The notes under the pieces are model-generated. The model had not been told where the DNA came from and searched no databases. It saw only the letters and a list, made by a program, of their open reading frames with translations. Shown here in pieces: positions 23,471 to 33,978 of a stretch of DNA of 64,000 nucleotides. Both the position numbers and the translations under genes were made by a program. Numbering within the stretch: position 1 is the stretch's first letter; every line of letters starts with the position of its first letter. The DNA is taken from the NCBI GenBank assembly GCA_028551475.1, contig CM052362.1:9423354-9487353 (forward strand), in the 5' to 3' direction. Source of the DNA: Casuarina equisetifolia (lineage: Eukaryota > Streptophyta > Magnoliopsida > Fagales > Casuarinaceae).

Positions 23471-23999
23471 GTAATTTTGTTAATCATGGATGATTTTCCA
23501 ATGAATTGAAAGAGCATAAATACTAGGTCTCATATATGTACCTTTTGTTTTCTTCATAATTCAAATGTTGTCTTCTAAATTATAATCATTAATTAAAATA
23601 AAATAATTTGGCTTGATGTTAAACTAAACTACTCCATTAACAGGATTAGATTGGATGACTCCTATAATAGCTTTCATTGGGTTATTGAATATTTTATCCA
23701 AAACCACTGCTAAAATATGTACAAATAGAGTAATTATTTCTATTTGAATTAAACCTATATGAATGTATCTAATTTATGGATTTTTTTTTTCATCTTGCAA
23801 CTTTCTTTTTATCAAACAAAGTAATATTTATGTTACCTTCATTAGATAGTTTTGCAATGATGTTTCCACAAACTATTCAAAAATTCTTGTAAGGAAAATT
23901 TAAATTTTGAAAATTTATATATTTCTTCTTATTATTTCTTCTTATTTCCTCAACTTCTCAGGAAGCCAGTTTCTTCTCCTACATCTTTTAATTTTAGAC
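23471..23999. other. AT-rich stretch after the array
   Basis: I see no gene or RNA. It may include decayed downstream sequence of the minus-strand viral fossil that follows. Confidence 0.4.
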
Positions 24000-25300
24000 T
24001 TTTCATTTCTTGTTTAGAAACCTATATTTGATTATCCCTAAATTGTTGTTCATTCATCATAAAGAAAAATTCTTCATTAAAAGAGCTTTCTTTATCACTT
24101 CTCTGAGATTTTACCGCCAAAGAGAATTTCAAATTCTTATTCTTTAATAAGTTTGATCATTTTCTTACTACTTTTTTTTTTGTCTTTTTAGGACATTGTG
24201 GTACATAATGGCATTTTTCATTACAAATAAAACATTTGCAAGTTTTCCTTTTACCATCATATTTCTTTTTTCTAATATATTTTCTTTCTGGAGAGTCTTT
24301 TTTTACTTTTTCATTTTCTCCATTTGAATTTTTTATTTCTATGTGATTTTCTTTCACGACATTTTTTACCATAATTAGATCTTAAATGCTGATTTTTTTA
24401 TCTACTTTTTAGCTTTAGCAATTAAACAATGATATGCTATCACCAAAACATAATTTATTCTAAAGCATAGATATCATCTTTATCCATCTTGATTAGAAAA
24501 CGTAAATAAACTATAACGCATATTTCATCCCAAAGGCTAGATAATTGTTTGAAGAATGGTTCTAATGACTATTCATTTTTTAATGGCTCAATCAAATAGT
24601 AATATTTTTGAAATACTTGAATATATTGTTCAAACCTACATATATCACACAATTCTAACTTAGATAGCATAAAATTAGCATTTTCTTATGTTGTGATTCA
24701 CATGAATATCCATAAAAAAAAAAATTTAAAGGATTTTGGCAAATTCGTTTAATATCAAAGTTGAAGAAAATTGACAATAAAGCAATTTTTTGCTACTTTC
24801 TTGCTTCAATCTTTTCCCATTACCATAGCCACCTCAAGGTGCTTCCTTAGAGTGTAAAGACAATATAATCTAGAAAATTTTCTCTTGTGCATGTGTTCTT
24901 ATAATTGATTGCTATCATTGAAACGGATTGTGCCCAATTATTTATAACTTTTAATTGGTCCTTAAAAAGAGCATTAGTAAAATTTAAATATGTTCCGTTC
25001 TTGGCTATATTTTGTTCCTAAATATCATCTCTTCTAGAAAATGTGGAATGATATGTTTCCTCTTTTACTTTGCTAGTAAAATTACCTACTCTGATATTTT
25101 CTACATAATTATCATCACTAATTATTCTCAACAATTCTTCTAGCAAGTGTAGAGATGTGTTGCATGAACCTTGCTCTATTACAACATTTTGAGACTTCCA
25201 AGCTTCATTAAGCTCTTCATATATTTCCTTGGACATTTCAGGATTATAAAAGTCTTTAAATTTTGAAAAATCTTATCTAGAAGGCTTATATCCGATTACT
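24000..25300 (-). mobile_element. Endogenous caulimovirid-like fossil, capsid and zinc-knuckle region
   Basis: On the minus strand, the region before 24400 reads as a decayed capsid-like segment with blocks such as NALFKDQLKVINNWAQSVSM and CDICRFEQYIQVFQKYYY. It is followed at 24157-24372 by a Lys-rich tract and a CCHC-type knuckle, CKCFICNEKCHYVPQCP. That order and the knuckle spacing fit plant pararetroviruses (Caulimoviridae), whose capsids carry C-x2-C-x4-H-x4-C after a basic tract. The element is broken, with several lesions. Movement protein, protease and reverse transcriptase were not found nearby. Ty1/copia Gag is the main alternative; I prefer caulimovirid because of the basic tract and the CDIC..FEQY block. 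Age is unknown but clearly old. Confidence 0.5.
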
Positions 25301-25651
25301 TTGCTAGTTAGCAAACCAAGAAGGCTTACATCCGCCTGGTTAAACAAATCATGTAAAAAGACCCTCTTGATGAAACCAAATGAGTTTCACACCATGTCAG
25401 TGTCCATTAATGCTTGTAATAAATGAATATATAGGTGTCTCATGAGCTGTCCAAGTTACCTTTTACTGTATCTCTAGGTGTCCCCATGAGTTGCACAAAA
25501 TGAATAGTAAAAAAGTGAATATAAACAGGGAGACCCTTCCTTTGGAGGGCAACAACTCTTAACATACTTTAGCATAATTATCTCATAACGCTCTCAACCG
25601 TACAACTTCCACAATACAAACCACTCTCCAAGCTTCTCCCTTATAATCTAT
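25301..25651. other. Unassigned stretch between viral fossil and shared repeat
   Basis: It contains a TATA-like GAATATAAACAGGG near 25521 on the plus strand, followed by CCTTTGGAGGG. This loosely resembles the start region of an LTR or pararetroviral promoter. No gene is visible. Confidence 0.3.
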
Positions 25652-25845
25652 AACCATAAGACGAGAAGATAAAGAATGACCTTTGTAATAAGACAAGGAG
25701 AGATCATTATTGTCCATTTAGTTATGTCTAATAAGAGGAAAGAATAGTATTTCTATTTTGTAAATTAGATGTTTGGATTATAGTTTGTTATCAATTAAAT
25801 CAGTTTTCCTAATTTTTCACAATGTTGTTTTAGATGCTAGTTTTA
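25652..25845. repeat. Interspersed repeat, copy B
   Basis: This is the partner of 13056-13250, in the same orientation. It is slightly longer because of a short insertion around 25690-25705. Confidence 0.7.
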
Positions 25846-26199
25846 AGCATAAGGATAAGTTATCTTAAATCTAAGGATAGTATTTGAAATATAAGTAGTC
25901 CAACAAACGAATAGACAAAATTTAAAACGAATGCCATGAAAAAGTGGTTCAACCACTTTTTTGTTATATAAAAATTGACTTAAAAGTAGAATTTTCAATA
26001 TTCAATTTAACCTGGTATAATTTAAACATTAAATCAAGCTGTGGGTTGACGTGTAAAAAAGGTAGATCTCACACTAAAAAACAGATAGAAACTACACGTC
26101 TATACGGAGATTCAGGATTTTCTAATATGGGAAATAAAAAGCACAACCAAGTTCTTAGTCGATAGAGTTAAAGGAGGAAGATTCTTTTCTCCCAATATC
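25846..26199. other. Intergenic stretch with a short perfect palindrome
   Basis: AAAAAGTGGTT and AACCACTTTTT flank two bases at about 25938-25961 and could form an 11-bp hairpin. Otherwise nothing was recognised. Retroelement sequence begins to the right. Confidence 0.4.
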
Positions 26200-28620
26200 C
26201 CTTATTGAGATGGTCAAAATTACATCATAAGTAGTAGATGCCATGGGGCAGATCACAATTTTGTTAGGATAAACAATAGCATCTAAGTTAAGTGGATTGG
26301 TTAGAGAACTGCCTGACACTTATAGACGAAGAGAGAAACATTATGCCCAATAAATCAATGTATCATCATCTTGAGGATTCACCAATTGTCAACAAGTGAT
26401 CTTAATATCAGAAACCAATAGTTTTGTCACTCCACAATTAGGAAACTTAAAAGAGGACGATTTTTCATGGGGTGGGCAGTCCCAACAAGCATTCAAACAA
26501 TTGAAGCTAACAATAACTCAAGCACCAATTTTGGCGTTGCTAGCCACTACTTGTTGGAGAACAAGTTCATTGTGCCTACGGATCAAGGGAGCCTAGGGTT
26601 CTTCCGGGAGTAGTGACTCATGACGCATGCTCAACACCGCTAGTTAACTAAGTTATTGGGCTTCAATTTCACCGTCAAATTTACCGTGGGGCCAGCCAAC
26701 TCTGCGGCATGTGCTCTATCAACGACGAACCAAGAAAGGGACACGAAAGGAATGGGCGTTGAACTAATAAAGGAAGACGACAACAACAACGTCTTTGCAC
26801 AATCTAGGTCAAACGCGAGGGATAACGATATCGTCACAATTAAAGCTAAAACAAGGAACTATCGTTTTGGGACCTGCAGTACGTGACGGGAAAAACATCG
26901 TTTTGACCAATGGAGGAGGGCATGATAAGGATAACATCGTTCAGTCTACGAGGGAAGACAGAAGAGAGAACAATACCACTTTAATCAGTGGGACACCTCA
27001 GAGAAGAAACTTTGCCCTTTCATTCCCCATTCCTCTTTGGGTGGATGCAATCAGAAATGAGGTTCAGAACAACCCAATGTTGCAGGAAATCCCGAGACGA
27101 GTGAAAGCCAGCGGAGCAATTAGTCCCTGGGAATTTAAGGAGGGTACATTGCTCTTCAAAGGATGTATCCACTTAGACAGAAACCCCGATTTTGTCAAAA
27201 CCGCAGTGCAAGAATCCACAATGGATTCCACGAAGGGGATTTTAAAATGCTGCAACGGCTTCAGCTGGTCTTCCATTAGGGAAAAATGTTTCACTCGGTT
27301 ATCACAGTAAGGGAGTGCAATCTCTGTCAAAGGAACAAATCAAGAAGCACCCAAACCCCCTGGATTACTTAAACTACTCCCCATTCCTGATCGCATTTGG
27401 GAAGATGTGTTGATGGATTTCATCAACTGGCTAGCAAATTTGCTCATTTTATTCCCCTCACCCATCCTTATACCACCACCTCTGTGGCTCAACTTTATTT
27501 CAACAATGTCCCAAGGATTTATGGCCTTACAAAAACCATCGTTTGCGACTGAGACCCAATTTTCACAGGAGCATTTTCGATAGAGCTATTCCAACTACAA
27601 GGCACGCTATTCAATTTTTCAACTGCCTACCATCAACAAACCAACGGCTAGACAGAGATGGTAAACCAAATGATCGAGATATGGTGTTTGCCCCACAACG
27701 AACCGGGAATGTGGATGGATTGGCTGACCTGAGCCAAGCATAGCTACGACACTAGCGTGCACTTAGCAACCTAGATGTCACCATATGAGGCAGTTTTTGG
27801 GCAAAAGCCACTAACCATTCTGACTTTCATGAAGGGAACGGCCGAGACAGAGTGACAAACAACATTTTGAGAAACAAAGTTGTACTTTCATGAAGGGAAG
27901 GCACAATGCTGAATAAAGAAGCAATACGACCTCAGAAGAAGGGAAATGGAGTTTCAGGTGGAGAGAAGGTTTTCCTCAAGCTTCAATACTACTGACATTC
28001 CTCATTGGCCATGAGGAAGTCTCTCAAGTTAGCTGCCAAGTTTTACGGCCCCTTCGAAATCCTTCAGCAAGTGGGTCCAAAATCAAGTACAAGCTAAACC
28101 TCCCCGAGGGTTCCCCCTTACACCCTATTTATCATGTTCCAATCCTAAAGCGCTTTGTGGGGGCTACTGACAAAACAAAATTAACACTTCCTGATATTCC
28201 CATGCACAGACCCGACATTAAACCAAAACCACAAGCAATCCTCAATACCAAGACTAAGAGCAAGAATCTCACAAGTTCTTGTCAACTAGTACAGGTAGTT
28301 GCAGGCCCACGCCGCCTGGGAGGAACTCCGACAGCTTCATGCCCAATTCTCGAATTTCAACCATGGAGAAAAGATTTCACCCGGCAGGGAAGGCATGTAT
28401 GTTGCGGTCAATAACCATGTACGGTACAACATGGATAGTGGGACGATTAGTGGCCAACTCAGGGGGGTGGGTGTCGTTTTGCAAAGAGTGGTGCAATGCG
28501 GAGCAGAGGGGACATGCACACACAGAAACCAAATATGCTTGGGCGCACCTGATCTGCTTCGCTCCTCAGCATGTAGCTCTTACCAGCGACGAGCATGGGA
28601 TGGCAACGATGTTGTCTTAG
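26200..28620 (+). mobile_element. Ty3/gypsy (chromovirus-like) LTR retrotransposon fossil, reverse transcriptase/RNase H to pol tail
   Basis: Plus-strand blocks, in order: the RT-RNase H junction (FSWGGQSQQAFKQLKLTITQ, APILAL), the RNase H end (LLGFNFTVKFTVGPANSAA, matching LLGFDFEI.YKPG..N..AD), the integrase approach (LLKLLPIPDRIWEDVLMDFI), a core remnant near 27600, and the pol tail (LKLAAKFYGPFEILQQVG type near 28020, then a LPEGSPLHPIYHVPILK block near 28110). It is broken, with more than ten lesions. Flanking LTRs could not be paired. The order is that of a chromovirus, the same broad group as the fossil at 10625-12460. Confidence 0.85.
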
Positions 28621-29296
28621 ATCAATAGGGCAGAAGCGGATAAATAAAGGAGGTGTACAAAATGTTGAGGGTAGCAAAGAACTTTGTAACCAGTCTTTTC
28701 CTCTAATACTATCCAACGTAAGTTAGCCCTACTCATTAATTATAGGGAAGAAGAGGAGGAGCTCCATTGACTAAAGTGACTTCACGTTCTCTAGCCCTAT
28801 CACATTGGCAGCTAGCCGAGCACGTAACAGTTTACATACCCTTTATTGAGAACCGAACACTCAGAGCAAAAGCAAGTTGAGATCGTAACGAGAGACATCT
28901 ACAACTTCCACACACGTAGGAAAGATTAGATCTCACACCTCCATATCGACCACAATCTCCTAAATACTTGACCTTGTGTTTATCTACCAAGGACCCTTTG
29001 TCCCTTCCATCAAAAACTTTTCAAAATCATAAAATTACTTCTCCCATGCTCCAACTCTCACCTTTAAAACCCACTAGTTCCAAGTGCACCAAAATAGATC
29101 ATTGAGCCATGTTAGCTTTTTTTTTTTTTTTTTCTGAAAAAGAAAAAGGAAAAAAATTTGAAGTTACCCATTTTAGATATCCCAACCCATATCAAGCAGC
29201 CAAATCAATCACGATAGGGCTCCATCGTCGTGATGGCCACAATTTAATTTGGCAAAGAAGGATGAATTAAAAAACTTACCGAAGCTTAGCTCCATA
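28621..29296. other. Stretch between gypsy fossil and eIF4A3 copy
   Basis: It may include remains of the gypsy 3' LTR at its left end. A T-run lies at about 29109-29132. No gene was seen. Confidence 0.4.
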
Positions 29297-29740
29297 GATG
29301 GAAGTCCAATCACCAGCCAAGCAAACCAATAAAAGCGAGAAGAAAACAAACCTGCATAGAAAGCGAAAGAATGAGAAAAAAGCAGGAGATGGAAAATCCA
29401 AATATCTCGTAATCACAGAAAACCTAGCAATTACTTACAATGATATTCACCCTACAAGCTGGGCAACGCGCAGAAAATCACAAACATCTTAACGGAAACC
29501 ATTATCAACTCTGTTTAGATGGGAATCCAATCACCAAGCCTACCAAACCAATAAAAGCGGGAAGAAAACAAACCTGCATAGAGAAAACGAAAGAGTGAGA
29601 AAAAGCAAGAGAATTCCAGTCCAAGTATCTCGTAATCACAGAAAACCTAGCAAATTACTTACAATGATATTCACCCATACACGCTGGGAAACGTGCAGAA
29701 AATCACAAACATCTTAACAGAAACAATCATTAACTCTGTA
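29297..29740. repeat. Tandem duplication in the 3' region of the eIF4A3 copy
   Basis: Two adjacent units of about 221 bp (29297-29517 and 29518-29740) both match the 3' untranslated region of eIF4A3 near 13340-13520. Shared blocks include AATCCAATCACC/AGTCCAATCACC and TCTCGTAATCACAGAAAACC. The intact gene has one copy, so the duplication followed the locus duplication. Confidence 0.85.
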
Positions 29741-31740
29741 ATCTTGACACAACCCAGGACTGTCATTCATTTGATCCACAAGCGTCCAACCATTCACAAA
29801 CAAAATTGGCTACTGCAAACCCGAGGAATCCACAACCAACTATTGCAACCACGCCTTATATCAGATCAGAAACATTCATGGGCAGTTCGTCAATCTGAGT
29901 ACTGTAGTATTGCTCTATGTCCCTTAGGATTTTAATCTCGTCACTGTTGACAAAGTTTATTGCAAAACCCTGCAGACATCAGAAAGCCAGTTCAGTGACA
30001 AGTTCTAGATCAACCACCTGAGGAGACATAAACCAAAAACAAGGAAACACAAACATTCGCTAGCAGAACAGTCCAAAAGATAAATTAGAAAAATGGAAAT
30101 CATAACATGAGACAAACGAAAGACTAAAGTAGGACAAACGCTTTTGAAAACAGAATTAAGCAGATCGGTAAGTGGTACCAACAGGTAAGGAGATATCAGT
30201 CCAATCAGTATTGGCACCAGGGCACGCTGTTGGATGGCAGAAGGCTTCTCGAATCCATAGTTATAGATGCTGCGGAGCAGGTCATCCTTCATGCCCATCT
30301 GGTCAAAGCTTGTCACCGCCTGCACCTCTTTTGAGGTCTCCACCTCCAGCATATCCTCTGGCATGCTCAATTGCTGCACATTTGGTCGCATAACACTGGT
30401 ACTGCCCATGTCTGCCATGGCTCTAGCTGGGGCAGTTAAATGTGTTAGATATGGACTTAACCTAGACGGCATGGATTTCCGCGCGCGCCCCCCAACCCCT
30501 ACAACACACACATGTTGTGCCTAGGACCAAGAGGTAGCAGGCCAGGCTGATCACTAGGTTCACTGTTTGTAAATTCTCTTTCTCAATTCACAGATTTGTT
30601 TTAGACAGAATGCAACAAATAAATTCAGAATATTCACACAACAACTTTTGAAGTAATTTGTTCCAGTGATTTTGGAACTTACATTCACCCCCTTTTCAAC
30701 TAGTTAAGGAGAAACCTTTATCAAAATATGAGAGATATTGATGTGATTCGTGACCAGATACACGCACTCAAATTCCACACCACACAAATCCTTATTCTCA
30801 CAGCAAGGATTTACAAAACGCACTTCAAGCCACACGGCTTATAACAATAATTTCTCAACAGAGAATTATCACTTTAAATACAGCTTCAATAATCTCATAC
30901 AAATCGTTCGAGCAGCTAAAGTTTCTAATTAAAGTACTTCAATATGCAGCTATCAAGTACTTTAATATAACTTCAAAGCATAGGATCCGATTGCCACCAG
31001 ATCAACGACATTGCAGTTTCCTTGTAGAGAACAAGATAAATTTCTTTAATTTATGCTTGTCAACAAAGAATAACACTGCAATTTGGCTTCAATAACCACA
31101 TACATAAGAGCCCCAATTTCACTTCAGTTAGGGTTTCGAAAACCCGTTCTCAATATTTTCAGTGTACGCTCGGTAAGGTCAAAATGATAGATCAGTGCAA
31201 TTCAGCTCAAGAGTATGAATATCCAACAACAACTTTTATAATGGATGAAGACAAACTGTCGGTGCACATATAAGAGAATTGCATAGGATGATCAAACAAG
31301 CTATTCTCCAAAGACTATTAAGAATACGTTACCAAGCAGCCAGAAACAGTTCGATTGATCCGGTTTGAGAACTTTGTAAGCATGAGCAATTGTCATTGAA
31401 TTTTCTACATTTTCCTTCTTATCTCCATTACGGTTAATCCACAAATGTATAAAGATTTTGAAAGATAATCTGATAGAAAGATAGGTTACCTCGACCTTGC
31501 AAAAACTACTCCTTTGTTCCCTTCGAAGCCTATAAAAAAAATCCAGTTCTGTGCGGCGCGCTGTTGCGTAGGGCTCACGGAAGCGAGCGTCTGAACAAAG
31601 AGTTTCTTATATTCAACTCTTTTTGGGACAAATTGTCGGTTAGAGTTCTTTTTGGGAAAAAAAAAAGAAAAGATTAATTTAGTTTGTACTCGCGAGGGTT
31701 TTACCTTGATCGCAAGCCACCTTAGAGAGTGGGTTCACAA
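29297..31740 (-). pseudogene. Partial eIF4A3 duplicate lacking the central exons
   Basis: A minus-strand copy of the eIF4A3 locus. It keeps the leader exon and leader intron, the first coding exon from ATG 30418 down to about 30200 ([14 protein letters not shown] through [15 protein letters not shown], about 73 codons), a remnant of the last intron, the complete last exon (29856-29969, ending MNVSDLI and stop) and the 3' untranslated region. Everything between, including Walker A, motif II, SAT and HRIGR, is missing. The source equivalent is about 17700-13985, roughly 3.7 kb. About 25 bases that match neither side fill the junction (about 30175-30200). Retained introns show DNA-level duplication and not a retrocopy. 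Reading on from the ATG gives a 137-residue product without ATPase motifs, so it cannot be a helicase. It is probably non-functional. Confidence 0.9.
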
Positions 31741-33650
31741 GACATCAACTAAGAATTGTGATCAAATATAATGATTTGAATAAAACATCATTGATTGATT
31801 TTTTACTCTTAAGGTGCTTTAAGGAACAATCGTTAAAGTAATTACTATTTTTCATCTTAAAAAAAAAATATATTTGTTTTCCCAAACATATCAATGACAT
31901 CTAAACCAAAATGACATCATCTCACTAAGAGAACAAATAACGCACCAAATGAAATCGTTTTATATTAAAATTACAAAAATACTTGTATAAGTCTTAAGAT
32001 AAAATGATGTTATGTTGATTATTGCATAATGATATGTATTTATTATGCAAGAGTTAGGTTTTTAATCTTTTTATAAGAGCATGTTAAATTGCTAAGTAGC
32101 ATGATTATGATTGTAACAACTGGTGTTATTGGAAATCCACATTCCTTAAAAGCTAATTCAAAAAAAAAAAAAAGTTTTTCCATCACACTTATAAACTCGT
32201 TTTTACTATCTTTTTTATTCGATGAGGGCCATTTCTCAATACTTTCTTCCGTTACACATCTAGTACCGTTTTGTTAGGTTTAATCTGACCCAACCTCCAC
32301 ACACTAGGCCTTGACCCAATTTCTCACCCAATCTAATTGATAGTTTAATCCACACTTATAAACTTATCTTTACATTCTTGTCTACCTAATGTGGGACTTC
32401 TCTCAACAAGAAGGTTGAGAAAACAACATAGGAATAACAACAAAGCCAACATGCTTTGTGTTTAGTCACAAAGATGCTGTTAACAACGAGACAAAAAGGA
32501 GTATTATATATATTTTTGTCTTGTGAACTGAATTATTGTAGCGCACTATTTAATCGCAAAAGCTTTATTAACATTTCTTATAATTTTCAGGTCCATAAAG
32601 GATTGTCATCCACGGCGCTAAATTTGACTAGGAGATGGCCTTTTGACGGTACGTCTGCCCAACTAATAAGTTAGAAAGCTTTTGTATGCATAAAAAGTGG
32701 TCAATCACGGATTCGAGGAAAAAGCACAGTTGAAATATTGACCTTTCCCTAATTTTTAGTACTTATGTTTTGACTGGGAAATCACTAATTGCCAAAAGAT
32801 TTTCAAAAGAGTTCTTCTTTTTTCTCCCTAAAGTTATCTTCACTTTAAATGTTAAGTTCTTTCAATCAATTGCTCCAAGTTTGATCAAACCCTCAATTGA
32901 GTCAAGTCAAACGTGTTCAAAACTCTATATCTTTGTTTTTCAGTCCAAGGTCCTGTGTAACCCTATTTGGTATCAAATTCTTTCAAACGATTACTCCAGG
33001 TTAAATCGAAACCTTAATTGAGTCAAGTTAAACATGATCAAAACCCTATTGCACGACATTCAGAACCAAGTCTTTGAACCTCATTTTTAAGGACTAGTTT
33101 CTTAATCTAAGACCTTTTGATTTGAATTCTTACTCTAATTGACTGAGAATTAAATCTTATCTAATTATGTCTTAATAAGGACTAATCATCCTAGCAGACA
33201 TGAATGTGGGGTGTTCCATCATGTTTAGTACTTGTATAGGATAAAAATCTTCCCACCAAACATCTATTGGTGGCAACTTGTCTTTTTCTCCCCCTTCTTT
33301 TTGGTAGTAGGTAAAATAGTCCTATTATGTGATGTCATTGTGCTAATTCTTTTTGTTTTTTTTTTTTTTGTTTTTGGATAGAAACTTTGAACAGAAAAAC
33401 TTGAGTTAAATTTCTATCAAGTTAAACTTTAAGTTGAACGATGATTGGTGATCATCGACTAAGATAACTTTGAAGCGTGATAACAAGACATATTGTGGCA
33501 GCCACAAAACCGCTGCTATAGATAAACTTTTGATGAGAATTTCTATCTTCTGTCCAGAAATAGCCCTCCTTGGACCTCTTCCAACGACCCATAACCCAGC
33601 TACAAAGAACTGCCACCAAGAGTCTATTTTCTTGTACTTAAGATAGCTAA
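31741..33650. other. Intergenic stretch with a local tandem duplication
   Basis: Two similar blocks of about 75 bp start at about 32848 and 32977 (shared AATTGAGTCAAGT and GATCAAAAC/GTTCAAAAC). A stretch at 32275-32420 (CTAATGTGGGACTTCTCTC) has the look of LTR or TRIM sequence found in many plants. No gene was recognised. The right end is the promoter side of the RRM gene. Confidence 0.45.
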
Positions 33651-33978
33651 ACATAAATGCTTAGCTTAAATGAAGCTGAACATGACAAAAAAAAAAAAAA
33701 AAAAAACGCAAGATAAGCTCCCGCCCCAACTTGTTTACCTAAACTCCTTTTTACTAGTCAATGTTTGCTTTTCTCCAGCAAATAGCAAAGCAAAGTGGAC
33801 GCCTTCCGGGTCACGGAATGAAGTCCACGCCCAACAGCGAGTAAACCCAAGGGTCGTCGGGACAGCGATATTATATGTAGAGCAACCGCATCTCAGAGTA
33901 TACACCCACTTGGTCGTCCCGCTGTTCCACTGCATTTCTAAGCGGAAACAACTTGCTTTTTAACTACGAAAGCCAAAC

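Noticed and set aside
24157-24372. A host CCHC zinc-knuckle RNA-binding protein
   Set aside because: The frame is short and follows decayed capsid-like sequence on the same strand, which fits a viral fossil better.
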